Assembly: GCF_018687715.1 (NCBI RefSeq)
Contig: NC_056762.1
Location: 38,334,864 to 38,398,863 of the forward strand
Origin: Carya illinoinensis
Lineage: Eukaryota > Streptophyta > Magnoliopsida > Fagales > Juglandaceae
Reading direction: 5' to 3'
DNA length: 64,000 nt
Part shown: piece by piece, positions 24,788 to 38,282 of the stretch
Layout of the letters: the number at the start of each line of letters is the position of its first letter
Numbering within the stretch: position 1 is the stretch's first letter
Notes under the pieces: model-generated
Databases searched by the model: none
What the model saw: the letters and a program-made list of their open reading frames with translations, nothing else
What the model was told of the DNA's origin: nothing
Position numbers and translations under genes: made by a program

Positions 24788-25726
24788 AAAAAAAATTAGA
24801 TAGATAAACTAGAAAAACTGTGAAATTACTATTTATTTCAAAACCTTAAAGGAAATAGGTAAATTTAATTATTTATATTACATCTTGACACTTTCTCGGG
24901 CTAAACTCTTCATCAATCATGAGTGGGTTCAACAAATTAAATATTTAATTAAATAGAGTAAGTGAAAGTAAGATTCAAACTTAGGATTTTTACTCTCATA
25001 TTAATATATCATCATGTATAATTATTATTTATCTTAAAAGTTTAAGTCGAGATGTAATTATTTATATTATATATTAACAAAAACAATTAGCAAAGCGAAG
25101 CAAGAGGCTTTACATTTACTTACCCAAAAAAAAACTTGTATCTGAAATAGAAGAAGAGTTTCGGCTAGATCCAATGTCATGAATAACACCGATTCCTTTT
25201 AATAGTGAGGCCCTCGGTCCTCCTGCTAAATTTATAACCAGGCCCGTCAATGCTGGTTGTTGTCAATATCATAAATCCTTTTTGGGTCTTTTAAGGCACC
25301 CTTAAATTAGAACAGGCTAGCTCCTGAGTTCCCCCCATTGGCCGGCCCATCAACTTTAGGAAGAGTTTTCAACTCCTCTCTTTTTTGGCAAGCACTTTGT
25401 TGATAATGCAAAAAACTATGAACACAACCTAGAGATCATCATGAATATTGGAAACCATTAATATTGATTGATGGCTCTCCATTTGGAAAATCATGCTGCA
25501 TGGCTGCATTCCCATCATAGCCTCAATTAACTCCAAAGAGGCCCATCAAACAATTATCCCATAAGAGCACTAACTGTATGATCTATCATATAAATATGGT
25601 CTAAGGTGATGATGATCATGCAATCTAAGGGATATTTTATTTATTTATTTCTGGGTTCGATCTAATCTAAGCGAAGCGATCTCTAAAGTGGAACAACACA
25701 GACATTATCATAATTTCAATTAGCAA

Positions 25727-25740
25727 CCCCCCCGGGGGGG
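25727..25740. other. C7-G7 perfect palindrome
   Basis: Seven C followed by seven G, then CGCGTCAC, stands in otherwise AT-rich intergenic DNA. It could form a GC hairpin or be an assembly error at a homopolymer junction. Confidence 0.8.
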
Positions 25741-28700
25741 CGCGTCACTCATGTGCTTGATCCATCAAGCAGCCTCTTTGTAGGCCTCCAGTCGAAGCTC
25801 CTTGGCCCATTTCTCTTTTCTACACTTTTATAAAGTTGGGAAATTTGCAAATTAGCATTCTCTCATTATGTCATAGACTTTATGCCCTAATTTCTTTTGT
25901 GGCATCATTGGTTCTATTTTCTCAAAATTCCAAATTTGACCCACATATAATGACAGAGAGAGAAAGTGAATAAGTGTTTTTATTATACCAATTGTTCAAA
26001 GACTTAAGAGGCGAATTTCACCAATTCATGTACTAGCCACAATCAATAAAATAAAAAACATGACGTAATAAATAAATCATGATATGAGGATATTTTGTTT
26101 AAAGAATTTTTCAAGAGAGAAAAACAGTTTGAATGTTCACTCAATGATCTAGAGATTGTAAGTTAAAAGCTTTATTGAATTTAAACCAACTAGGTTATAA
26201 GAATACTAGTAGTGGGATCAACAAATTTGGTCAAAATTTGACTAGGAATTTCACTTTCACAAATTTTGCTAGTCACTTTTCAACATCATTAAATAACTTA
26301 CTCAATAAATCTATCACTATTCTATTACAATATTAATTTTGACATTTTCATTTATTTTAGTTATAATTGTAATTTAAATATTTATTCGTTATTAAAAAAT
26401 TACACATTAACTTTTTAACTTTTATATTATTCCAACGGATAAAACTTTCTAACGGTCCATTTTCTATAACGGTCATATTTTTTCAATTGATATATTCTTT
26501 CAATGGTCATATTTTTTCAACAGTCATATTTTTCAAGCATAATATATATGCAAATTAAAGTAAAAAGCAATGCAAAGGATTAAATATATTTAAGAAACAA
26601 AAACTATGAAGTGCAACAAGTAAGAATCGAAAAGCAAGAGGGAGAGGAAATTTTTTATGCCAAAATAATATCTGGCCAGCAGTTGGGGCTCAACAAACTT
26701 GGCCAGTGGAATTAATGAAAGCTAAAATTACTATAGTTTTATTGAGTCTACTTCAACCAATTTTTATGCTTCCTAATCAAATGTTGGCTAAATTTTAATT
26801 TTGTTGAGCTCACTACTAGTACTCTAACATTAAATGAGTACGTAGCTTAATTTAGAATTCCGTGATGATCTCTTGTTTGCCAAATTGGAACTCAGGCCAA
26901 CATGCTAGATAGACAAAAATAGTTTAGGATTGGAAGGGCAAATTAAACATCACAAAGGTTTTCTTTTTCTCTAAGCAAATTATAATAATTTTAAAAATAA
27001 TGCTCATAAGATTGGAAACAGTAGGTAATGATATATGTTTGTATAGGTAGGGTATACGTACAATTGTCTAGGCAAAACGGAGGTCTAATGCAATTAAAAA
27101 ACCAATTATTGCACATTTGGTTGAGCGCATATATATGTCCCACACATGACTGGTGTGAGCTTCGATTCACCTTGCAGAGCCATCGCGTGAGATCGAGTTG
27201 TGCCAGCATCGATATATATCTTGCGCCAAAGCTCATGCGAAGTAGTACTCATGATCATGCATAATGCATCGAAATCATGCGAATTTGCGAGTTTTTGTAG
27301 TACTGCATGTCTTCTAACCTAATTTTATTTAGAAATTTTTATTTAATTACCAGGCCAAATGAGTTTTTTTGTAATGTCTAACGTGGAAGAACTTCTTGTA
27401 ATATTTCAAAATGATTAATGGCACTCTAAAAGCTCTCATGAACAAAATGAATGGAAGATCAGTGCGTAGTACTTAATTCCCAGCACCCACGCACGCAGAG
27501 ATCAGGCAACGGATAAATGATCGATGCAGTTAATTAAAATTAGAATAATCTAGAAATATTTTAATTAGTTTTAACATGGGTTGGATCCTACAAGGTTTGA
27601 AACACAATGTGAAATCCAACACCATTAAATTCAAGCTGCAATTATACGGCTAGCAGTACTACTCGAGATGATAATTAGGGTTTGCTGAGATGGAGTACGT
27701 ACGATCGAGTACATACCATAGCCAAGCAAACGAACGAGATCAGTTTGATCTCGTATAGTGTTCTTCATTTGGGTTGGTTCGTACAAAATAACAAGTTAAT
27801 TTTTGACGTTGCTTTGAATAAGAAAAGAGAATTTGGTAGGGCATCAGTGCACTTGTCTGGTATGAGAAAACGAATTTAGTACGACTTTAAACAGGAAAAA
27901 GGAAAAATATATGGATCAAGCTAAATATATTCAAGGCCTACCAGATAGAGTAAAGTATCTCGGACATATTCCTTTATCTTCGGGATTGAAAGATCAAAAG
28001 CATTATATTACCTGAGGCCCACAGAGGTGAAAGGAGACGACGATCATCTGTTCATGCATGTCCTTGCGAAGGACAGTCTGCCCCAGTTAACAGAGAGAAA
28101 TTGGAGGGATAAAGAGCTGACTTTGTAGACAACTATGTTATTGCCATTACGGATTCTGCAATCAGCTGGTTAGACTTTAAAAAGAAAACAGCCTGACCCA
28201 GGTAGCTTAGCCATAAACGTTATTCAGTAATATGGTACAGTATGCTGGTATATATATATATATATATATGTTGCGCAACTAGCTGTGTCATGGCCGATGA
28301 TTTTTTTTTTTCATATATATTCTTTTAAAACCTAGTCAATTCCAAAACCAAATCAAAGCTTAAAACAAAGATGTCAATATACTAATTCTTGGATGCTACA
28401 TTCATTCATGTTGTGTTTTATAATTCAAACTTTCATAAATACAACTACGTACGTACGTCTGTTTGTCGTTCCTTTGGAGTACTCTTGTCTCCACGCATGC
28501 ATGATGCATCCCAATCTATAAGACCACTTTCTTGCATCGCTTAATGTTAATATGGATGTGTACCGGAAGAATGAAAGGTGATCGATCAGAATAACCCTAT
28601 TAATTCGTTAATTAGTTTTAATTGAATGGAAATTAGAATCATGAGTAATAATGGATTAATTGCATGCATCGATCAAGTTTGGGATATATAGGTGATATAA

Positions 28701-31700
28701 TTAGGTGATCCCAATTTTATTTTATTTTTATTATTTTGAAAAATGGATCGGCAGGCCAGGTGCTGACTAAATGGACACATTAATCCTACTAAACTTTAAA
28801 ACAATTGGCTCAAAGGTGGAAAATTAAGACATAGATAATTAAATAATTTTAATTACTTTGGTACGTACGTATATAGACGTTATTCTAGGTCAATATTCTA
28901 GACGCGGTTGTGAGTTGTGATCATGTTATTATTATTTAATTTTGGTCACGATATATGTGCAATACTCAATAGATCAAGTAATAAGATTTGGTGACATGCA
29001 AGGTAAAAGTACTAGCTATATTTTTATTTATTTATTAATTAGATTTATGAGTATTTTGTTTGAAAAAAGGGGTACTACTCTTATATATATATTAATTAAA
29101 ATTAAGGAGATCAATTCAAACACCCTGTCTCGATCGATCTCTCAATAACCCTCTTGATCGAGCAACGGAGATGATCATGATCATGATTTTTTTTGACTTT
29201 ATAGCATATATTTTAGTTTTACAATATTAGTACGGCGTTTCTCAAATTGAGTAGAAATCAGACATTTCTTGTGGGCTTTATAATGTGGCTTTTATATATT
29301 AAATGGTGTTAGGTGTTCTTTTTATATGTAGACAACACTAACCTATTTTTACCCACAAATTACCAAATGATCATATTTTAACTATTAAATTATTAATTAC
29401 TATCTATATATGTTTTTTTAATTTTTACCCACAAATTAATTACCACATCATGATACAGAAAAGTACTACTGCATCAATTAACCGATCCGATCCCTAAAGG
29501 AATAAGTTTTGATTGTGATGCATGGTTAGAGCACTATTAATATTATTTAAGCATCGATCAAGTAATGATCATGCATGCAGTTATCTTCTGCATTAACACT
29601 AACCAGCGCGGCGGATAGGATGCAATTAAGATGGCCGGACTCTTTCATGACGTTCTCGATCTGAAATTTGTTGGCAATTTTTAATTGTCATTTTGAAATT
29701 CACATGCAGATTGAACTATATATATATATATATCTTTTGTTATCCAATGTCAAGTTTCAGCACCATGGCCAAACCGCTGAAGCATCATTAATTTTAAAAA
29801 ATATTGCGTTGGGTTTGTATACTCATTGCTCATATAAATAAAATCTTGATAAAAATTAGATAGGTCATGGCAACATTGTGAGTTAGTAATTTTAATTGTG
29901 CCTAAGATGACCTTCCTATTTTTCTTGGGTTGAAAAACTGAAGAAGATCAAAGCCCCAATTGCAACAAGATGCATGCTCTTCTTCATGAGTTGATTGCTG
30001 TATTGAGCGCTGGTAATGTTTGGTTCGATTCGCAATCTTATAATATGCGCTCAAAACAAAATTATAGGATAATTAAGATATGATATATATTGTCGAATTC
30101 GGATCAAATGTATTAATTATACATAATTATTAAACTAATCGAATTTGTCATTTGGATCATTATATTAATTCAATCATTTAACATACCATTAATTATATTA
30201 ATAAATAGATCATCAAAACAAGTTGAAACAAGTACTCATGGGTTTGCGGTTAGATTACTCAATCATAATTTGACCAATTCCATGAAATCTTTCAAGTTTC
30301 AACTAATTTACGGGTTGATTAATTTGGGTCATCCATATTAACTGATTCAATAAGTCAATTTGTTGGACATAACTCAAAATTATGATCAAAGTAATATATA
30401 TTAATCTTACGGTATACTCATATATATGGAGATCCAAAACTAACCAATATATGTGAGAAAGAATATTACATATATACAGTCTCACGGATTGTCTTTGTTT
30501 TCAAAGAGAATGCTAAATGTACTCAAGGAAAACTTATAACAAAAAACTTACTTTTCTACATGTCAGTTATTGATAAGCTGAAAATCATAAAATAAAACTA
30601 ATTAAATTAATTTTATAAATAAAAGTGTAACTAAAATTGTAAGTATACGTAGCACTACTTAAAAATAAAACCACTTCTTAAGAGAGAAAAACAAGGCAAT
30701 GATATATTAGCCTAATCCGATTAGGTAATTAGAGAGAAAAAAGGGGGACAACCTAAGCATTGGGTGCTAATTATTATTATTATTGTTGTTGTTGTTGTTG
30801 TTTATTCCTATATAAATAAAAGAAGCTAATTGATCATGAAATTGCTACGTTTCTAATTTATAATGATCCTTTTTTGGGTGATGAGACACTTATATAACTT
30901 TTATAGGCACCAGGTCACACATGACACAACAACAACGTCCTAATTCGAACTTAGTGTCACTCTCATTTCTTTTTATTATGTTTATTAATGTTTGTCGATA
31001 ACCCCATTAGGGCCAAAGATGTCAAATCTGTTTTCAAAATTCTAAATTCTTGTGGTAAAACGGGGGTGGTGGATGACAGTTGGGGTTTATTGTATTCAGC
31101 ATTGACTATTAATAAACCATTTTTATAACTTATAAAAGGTAATGATCTTAAGTAATTAAGCTAAAAGTATAGGGTAAAAAAAAAGACAAAAATCTTAGTG
31201 GCACAGCTATTTTAGAAACTGGAAAAATACGGGTTAGGTAACTTGGCTAAAGATTAACATGTTTGCCAATTCATTGATATTGTAATTTGTCAATGTTTAG
31301 GGACAAGACTTGATTGTCGTAACATAGAACAGGAAATAGAACTATATAATATTAAATAAAAAACAGTGACCAAATATCTTGATAAAAAATATATATATTT
31401 AAGTAATATCATAGATAATATGTAAATAATAATAAAATCATTTGTGAATAATAGTGACCAAATATATATATATATATATGCTTCTATACATATTAAATTT
31501 AATAACACAAGCATAGTTACCTTTATAATTAAATATGTAATATGTAACCTAGTTATTTATGCCTAGTCATTTATATTTATATATTGAATATTATTCATAA
31601 TTATATGTTAGTTAATTAAGTACTTAAGTGATTAATTATAGGATGTATTCTTATATAGGACTTAGTAGTTTCATTATATACTACAATGTATAACAATAGA

Positions 31701-32293
31701 AGAAATATATTCATAAACATGTTATAATTTTATAGTTCAATATAAGGTTTATATATTAATCGTAAAAATTTCATTAAATTTAATATTTTATTTTTGTAAT
31801 TTAGTATATTTAATTATTCAATATATATGTATATGTATGTAAGAGTAGAAACAAAATTTGAAGAATAATTTGACTCGATTCAATTCGTTAAAGAGTAGAA
31901 AAAATATCGATAAATAATTTGACTAGACTCAAACTTGTGTTTGATTCATTCAAACTCGATTTGATAAGTTCTATGACCCGAGTTTGAACTCTAACTCGAC
32001 TAGATTACGCCCTAACACTTGCCAAAGGGGAAATATGTGAAGAACAAGAAGAACCCCAAAATTAACTAGAGTGATTTGGACAAAAAGAAAAAAGAAAAAC
32101 GACGAAAAAGGGAAAGAAACGGACGAAAAAGAGTCTTCCCTACAAAGACCCACAACGAGACTGAAGACCCTAACGAAAAACAAAATTGAAAAAAATTAAA
32201 TAAAACAGAAAAACATCAAAAGGGCAGCGGAGAATTGCCAAAACTCGTACCTTCTCAAGTGCGCGTGGTATTCACTCCCCAATCACTTGGCAG

Positions 32294-32802
32294 TTGGAAG
32301 TAACGACCAATCCTCAGTCTTCAGGTTGTGTTCGCATACTTGGGACTGTGGTTTTTACCTTCCCTTGGTACCGGCTCCCATCAACTTGGTTCCATCCTAA
32401 CTTCCACGCGCATATAAGCGAAGCGTGTATGCGCGTCGCCTTCTCTTCCTCTTTCCTTTTCCTTTCCTCATTGCATCCTCTCTCTCTCTCTCTCTCTCTC
32501 TCTAACATAGCTGAAGTGACCCCATCAGTGAAACAAAAACCATTACCTTTTCTCTCGAAAAATCCCCATAGATCGCTGGGCTCCGGCATGGCACTTCGCC
32601 GGAAACTCAAACTCCGGCCACTCCAGACTCCTTTCCCTGGTTAAATGCTACCAAAAAGCTTCAACTTCAGCATCTCTATCCGACTCCGCAAGAATGACGA
32701 CAACGACGACTCTACTACTGGATTAAAAAAAGAACCTTTGAAAGTTCGGAATCCCCAAACAAGACCACAGCTTTTGCCTTCCTTTTCATTTGGGTCCTCG
32801 CA
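32294..32802 (+). promoter_or_regulatory. Likely 5' leader of the hAT-derived gene with upstream ORFs
   Basis: A (CT)n run (32479-32503) marks a probable leader. Two upstream ATGs matter. ATG 32589 opens an 18-codon ORF ending TAA at 32642-32644, and the next base starts ATG 32645, whose 79-codon ORF ends at 32884 and overlaps the main start (32803) in another frame. If transcription starts upstream of the CT tract, ribosomes must bypass or leak past these ATGs. Transcription start and leader splicing cannot be read from the sequence. Confidence 0.45.
32479..32503. repeat. (CT)n microsatellite in the hAT-derived gene leader
   Basis: About 12 CT units lie 300 bases before the start codon of the hAT-derived gene. 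Confidence 0.9.
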
Positions 32803-35133
32803 ATGGCGGCTACGAACACTTCGGCATCACAGCCAGTGGACTCAACCGCGGCCGCCCCCTCCTCAGTCTCAACAGACGAGCTGACGGCGAAGGCCGTACA
32901 CAAGAGGTACGAAGGGTTAGTGATGGTTCGTACCAAGGCCATAAAGGGGAAAGGAGCGTGGTACTGGGCGCACCTGGAGCCCATGCTGGTTCATAACAGT
33001 GACACGGGCCTTCCCAAAGCGGTCAAGCTCAGGTGCTCCCTCTGTGACGCTGTTTTCTCGGCCTCTAACCCGTCCCGCACCGCCTCAGAGCACCTCAAGC
33101 GCGGGACCTGCCCCAATTTCAACTCCGTGGCCAAACCCATTTCCTCTATCTCACCTTCTTCTGCTTCCCTTGCTTCCCCGGCTCCTTCTCTGCAACCCAA
33201 CAATCGTAAGCGTAGCTCGTCTTCTGCTTCAGCTGGTGGTGGTGGGGGCGGCTCGGGTTCTTCGTACCAGGTACCACCGCTGGCGATAGTGGATCCGTCG
33301 AGGTTCGAGCTGGCGTACACGCAGGCGGTGTCGGCGACGGCGGGGTCTTTGCTGCCACAGCAGCCGCATTTGATGCTCTCTGGTGGGAAAGAAGATTGGG
33401 GAGCCCTTGCTATGTTGGAGGACAGTGTGAAGAAGCTCAAGAGTCCGAAAACATCACCTGGGCCGACACTCAGTAAGAGCCAGATTGATTGCGCGCTTGA
33501 TTTTCTCGCTGATTGGGTCTTTGAGTCTTGTGGGTCGGTCTCTTTTTCGACCTTGGAGCATCCCAAGTTCCGAGCTTTCCTTAATCAAGTTGGGTTGCCG
33601 GCGGTCTCCCGTAGAGATTTCACCGGCGCTAGATTGGACGCTAAGTATGAAGAAGCCAAGGCTGAGTCTGAAGCAAGGATTAGAGACGCTATGTTCTTTC
33701 AGATTGCCTCTGATGGGTGGAAATTTAAGAATTATGGCGTTTCGGGGGAAGAAAGTTTGGTGAACTTAACCGTGAATCTCCCAAATGGGACTAGTTTGTA
33801 TCGTAAAGCAGTGTTTGTCAGTGGCTCTGTGCCTTCCAAGTACGCAGAGGAGGTTTTGTGGGAGACAATCAAGGGCATTTGTGGGAATGCTGTGCAGCAG
33901 TGTGTAGGAATAGTTGCAGACAAGTTTAAGGCCAAGGCACTGAGGAATTTGGAGACTCAGAATCACTGGATGGTTAATCTTTCTTGTCAGTTTCAGGGGT
34001 TCAATAGTTTGATTAAGGACTTCAGCAGGGAGCTTCCGTTGTTCAAGACGGTCGCTGAGAGTTGTTTCAAGCTCGCTAATTTTGTCAATTACAGGTCTCA
34101 CATTCGGAATAGCTTTCATAAATATCAGTTGCAGGAGTATGGACACTCAGGGTTGCTAAGACTACCGTTGCGCGAGTGTGAGAGTGTAAACTTTGGGCCT
34201 GTATATACATTGGTGGAGGATATACTGAATTCAGCTCGAGCACTACGGTTGGTTTTACTGGATGAATCGTACAAGATGCTAGCAATGGAGGACCCAGTTG
34301 CGAGAGAAGTTGCAGAGATGATTCAGGATGTGGGGTTTTGGAATGATTTGGAGGCAGTGCACTCGTTGATTAAATTGATCAAGGACATGGCTCAAGATAT
34401 TGAGACGGAAAGGCCATTAGTTGGGCAATGCCTCCCACTTTGGGATAAGCTTAGAGAAAAAGTGAGGGATTGGTGTTCCAAGTTCCACATCGCAGAGGGA
34501 CCGGTAGAGAAGGTGATTGAAAGGCGTTTCAAGAAGAATTATCACCCAGCTTGGGCTGCTGCTTATATACTCGACCCTCTTTATTTGATTAGGGACACTA
34601 GTGGAAAGTACCTTCCACCTTTCAAACGCTTGAATTCTGAGCAGGAAAAGGACGTGGACAAGCTCATAACCCGGCTTGTTTCCAGGGAAGAAGCTCATAT
34701 TGTGCTAATGGAACTTATGAAATGGAGAACAGAAGGGCTCGATCCAGTCTATGCACGAGCTGTACAGATGACGGAGAGGGACCCCGTTACTGGAAAGATG
34801 AGAATTGCCAACCCGCAGAGCAGTAGGCTTGTGTGGGAAACGTATCTTACTGAGTTTAAGTCGCTAGGGAAAGTTGCAGTTAGGTTAATCTTTCTTCATG
34901 CAACTTCTTGTGGATTCAAATGCAATTGGTCTTTCTTGAGATGGGTGTGTGCCCATGGGCAATCAAGGGCGGGTATGGACAGGGCTCAGAAGTTGATATT
35001 CATTGCAGCTCATTCGAAACTTGAGAGACGGGATTTTTCAAGTGATGAAGATAAGGATGCAGAGCTGTTCACCTTGGCCAACGGTGAGGATGATGTGCTT
35101 AATGATGTTCTTGTCGATACCTCCTCAGTGTAA
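32803..35133 (+). CDS. hAT-transposase-derived host protein with BED-like zinc finger
   Basis: A single exon of 776 residues with no breaks. An N-terminal KRYEGL...KGKGAWYWAHLEP region leads into a BED-like zinc finger (C77, C80, H97, C103), then a Ser/Pro/Gly-rich linker (about 110-165), a DUF659-type transposase core (about 240-420) and a hAT C-terminal dimerisation region (about 640-745). Asp304 (SDGWK) and Asp373 (ADKFK) match two acidic positions of the hAT catalytic core. The glutamate of the usual C-E-R-x-W word appears as Lys706 (CGFKCNW), so DNA cutting is unlikely. No terminal inverted repeats or target duplication are visible around it. I believe this is the family of Arabidopsis At1g12380/At1g62870, a conserved domesticated gene that may bind DNA; its function is not known to me. 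The start is the first ATG that opens the conserved N-terminus. Confidence 0.9.
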   Translation: MAATNTSASQPVDSTAAAPSSVSTDELTAKAVHKRYEGLVMVRTKAIKGKGAWYWAHLEPMLVHNSDTGLPKAVKLRCSLCDAVFSASNPSRTASEHLKRGTCPNFNSVAKPISSISPSSASLASPAPSLQPNNRKRSSSSASAGGGGGGSGSSYQVPPLAIVDPSRFELAYTQAVSATAGSLLPQQPHLMLSGGKEDWGALAMLEDSVKKLKSPKTSPGPTLSKSQIDCALDFLADWVFESCGSVSFSTLEHPKFRAFLNQVGLPAVSRRDFTGARLDAKYEEAKAESEARIRDAMFFQIASDGWKFKNYGVSGEESLVNLTVNLPNGTSLYRKAVFVSGSVPSKYAEEVLWETIKGICGNAVQQCVGIVADKFKAKALRNLETQNHWMVNLSCQFQGFNSLIKDFSRELPLFKTVAESCFKLANFVNYRSHIRNSFHKYQLQEYGHSGLLRLPLRECESVNFGPVYTLVEDILNSARALRLVLLDESYKMLAMEDPVAREVAEMIQDVGFWNDLEAVHSLIKLIKDMAQDIETERPLVGQCLPLWDKLREKVRDWCSKFHIAEGPVEKVIERRFKKNYHPAWAAAYILDPLYLIRDTSGKYLPPFKRLNSEQEKDVDKLITRLVSREEAHIVLMELMKWRTEGLDPVYARAVQMTERDPVTGKMRIANPQSSRLVWETYLTEFKSLGKVAVRLIFLHATSCGFKCNWSFLRWVCAHGQSRAGMDRAQKLIFIAAHSKLERRDFSSDEDKDAELFTLANGEDDVLNDVLVDTSSV

Positions 35134-37821
35134 CAATTTTCTTTTCACTTGCTTAGAAATTAAATTTGTAGGATTTATTGAATTCTTTCCACAACTTCTT
35201 GTTTTTCTTCGTTTCCATTTTGTTATTTCTTTACTTTACGAGATTTTGGGGGAGTCGGGTGGGAAAGAGAGGTCATGATGGGGGATTGAATTTTGTACTC
35301 CTGCTCGGCCTCATGAATCGAGCAACTGTCCACCTTCACCCTAAATATTGGAGTTTTCGGGTTTGCAGAAAAAAAAAATCTTCTTGTTTGTAAAGATAGA
35401 AAATGCTGCACGAACAAAGTTACCCAACAGTAAGAATGTTGTAAAATTTTTGTTCCTCAAGTAATACAAAATAAATAATATATATGAAGGGGAAAGTATT
35501 TTATATTTCTCCTTAACTATTACGATTGAATTTCCGTCCTAACCTTTGCTGTGAGAATTTAGTGGACTAAATAATGGATGGAAATATTTGTGAACAATAG
35601 AGAGGTGATGACTTTTATTTTCAGCAATTATATATTAGAGATGATGTGATAAATTTCTTCTTTTTCAGCTTGTATATCAGAGTTGATTCCTTTGTAACAT
35701 TTGAACTTTAGGACTTCAACAGATACATTTACAGGCTCTAGTTGGTTATATCAAGAGGACATTGGTTACTCCAAACTAACCCCGGTCATTTCCTTCTCAG
35801 AGCCTAAGAAGGTGCTGCTTTATTCTGCATTCACTTCTTATATTACTAATCTTCTCTTTTTCTTGATCAATAAAATAATTTATCTTAAGAGGCAATAAGA
35901 TTAGTTGGAGAAAGCTTGTGCGAATGTGCACATTTTTTTACCAAAGTTCAATTGAACTTTTGAAACCGATGTAGCCGAACTATTGGCCCCATGTTTTCAG
36001 ATTCCACAGCTGTGTGGATTCCTGGTAGTTCCTTTGTTGGAATGGCACGATCAATCCTCTGTATAACAACACTGTTCATTAGTGCTCTTTTGTTAATATA
36101 GGAGAATGATCGAGAGGGTTTTTGCTTGGAAGATCCAATTGTTCTTTTTGCAAGCCTCTTGTGGTCGGTCTCTTAGCTAATCCATGAACTCCCTCAAGAA
36201 GCTTAGGTACTTTTTTGCTTGAACCTTTACTTATTTATTTCACCTCTACTTTAAAGTAGGTTTTAGCTCATTATCTTGTCGAAAATGTCTGCCCGTTGAC
36301 AATCCACTTCTCCAAAAAAAAAATCCATGCACACATTTGTTATTTTCCTTTCAATATCTATTAAAGGAGAATAAGTTCCTCTCTTTTAGAGAATTTTAAC
36401 TTTTTCTGTTGCCAAAAAATAATAATAATAATAATAAATTATTGCCAGTCGAACTGAAGCTGTGCATATGATGATACTGAGTTTATCTTTTTGGTGGCAG
36501 AAGCATTCGACAAAGATATAGTTAATGGCCTGGAGAGGCCACCATAAATGGTTGGTTGTTAGTAGAATAGGTTGGACCATGATTTTTAGAAAGAGGAACA
36601 GTTTGCCAAAAGGATCCGAGAAGTATTTGACTAGAAATTTCGGCAGTGATGAGGCGGCATCTTCTAAAGGCCTGCAGAGAGAGTTTGCTTCCAGCCGGGT
36701 ATAGTTATGTGGGTCAACTACCTCGTAAGGACCTAAGAGTACACCTTTCTAGCTGGAAGAGCACTTTGTTACTGTTTCCATCTTCAAACATATATCCTGG
36801 TTTTTGTGTCTTTGAGAGAGTGAAGCCCCACAATTGCAACAAGTGGACGTCTTTGTCCAAGATTTGTTTATCAGAGAGCAATCAGGGATTTTAATATTAT
36901 TTTTAACCCAATCAAATCAGGGTTACTTCTCTCTTAAACATTCTAAAGCTCATGAAGTTCATGCAGACTTAAATTGGGTGATGCCCCCCGTGATTACGAG
37001 AAAGGTCTCGAGAGGTCCCAGAGCAAAGAAGACTTGTCGGCTCGAAGCAACACAGGAGATAGATGCTTGAGACTGATTCTACAACAAACTTTGAATCGAT
37101 TTTTCTGGTTTCAAACAACCTTGGGATCGTTGAAAACCATATTCAACAGAAACTGGTAGTGCATGCAGTACTGGTTTATCATTATTTTTTAGGATATGTT
37201 TGCAAGCAATCGCATGCAGTTACATGTTGGTAGGTTCATTGATTATCCAAGAATATGTTGTCGGGATATGCATGTCGTCTCAAAAAATAATCAATTCTCT
37301 AAAGCTATTATAGCGCCATTATTTCCAACGAGTGTCCATTGAATGGCATTAAATGAGATGTTTATGTACTGAAGAATGGAACGCGTATTTACGATCATGT
37401 TAATTTGCAGGCCAGAGAAAAGATGTACGTGCTATGCTAATTGGAAGTACTGCAACATTATTGGCTACCATGTTGTACCCTAATGTTTTTGCATGGCATC
37501 ACACGCTATGGCTACTAGATACAACTTTCTTTATGCCAGAGGAGCATAATAATTATGCAGGTGACTTGACACCAAACGGGAAGTGAAATAAAGCGGTTCG
37601 ATGATCTGTTGGTGAATCTTTTCTCAAGACAGCAAAATTTCAAAGTTGCTTATTTCCAATTTCTCGGATTTCTATAAATCTTATATTATCTTATCAAAAA
37701 GAAAAGTGAATTCACGTATTCATTCAGTTTTCGATCTTTAAATGCCCCCTAGCTACTCTGAGGTCTGAACCCTATATAGATATGATTGATCATCATCTAC
37801 ATATTCTTCTGTAATATCCTT

Positions 37822-38282
37822 AGAGCATTCATATTGGTTTAAGCATATGCATATGTAAAATCACATCTTTTAAAGATTTAATTTGTCATATAAGCAAAAT
37901 TTCCACATTGGCTTATGCAAATTTGAGACAAAATAATAATAAAATATTATCATTTTTTTTTTTTTTTTACTTTTTTTTTAATAGGATTTGATATTCAAAT
38001 ATGTAAAATATTTAAGTAAAATATTTTTTGAGGAGTGAATGAGTAAAATATGTAGTAAAATATTTAAAGGTAAAATATGTAGAAAGAGAGTGGGAGGAGA
38101 GAAAAAGAATGAATAAAATATGTTTTGGAAAGTGAATAGTAGATCTTTAAACATGTAAAGGTACTGTTCATAGTTATGTAAATATTTGAAGATGCATAAT
38201 CCAATGTAGATGAATTTAGGTTCATATTATGTAAATATAACTTTGCATATGCATATGCATAGACCAATGTGAATGCTCTCTA
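37822..38282. mobile_element. MITE with GAGCATTCAYATTGG ends
   Basis: The left end TTAGAGCATTCATATTGGTT and the right end CCAATGTGAATGCTCTCTA are inverted copies, with ATGCATATG words just inside both. The length is about 460 bp, with AT-rich non-coding content. The flanking target duplication is not clear. A related end lies in the loop of the fold-back at 11846. Confidence 0.75.

Larger units (their letters stand above)
24283..32293. other. Long intergenic region, no gene recognised
   Basis: Eight kilobases of AT-rich DNA contain a CT microsatellite (24352-24370), one family A MITE (24606-24787), short TA, GTT and ATT runs, and tetranucleotide runs such as GTACGTAC (28448 and 28862). No open frame has codon content or motifs that I recognise, and I find no RNA gene. 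A distant enhancer or a non-coding transcript cannot be excluded. Confidence 0.5.

Noticed and set aside
28252..28270. TA-rich runs across the intergenic regions as promoters
   Set aside because: Simple TA microsatellites occur throughout and have no downstream gene.
32991..33566. Minus-strand open frame of 191 codons opposite the hAT-derived gene
   Set aside because: Shadow of the GC-rich coding exon; no recognisable domain.
36646..37160. Three short plus-strand frames downstream of the hAT-derived gene
   Set aside because: No motif, no consistent frame and no splice pattern; kept only as unexplained intergenic sequence.
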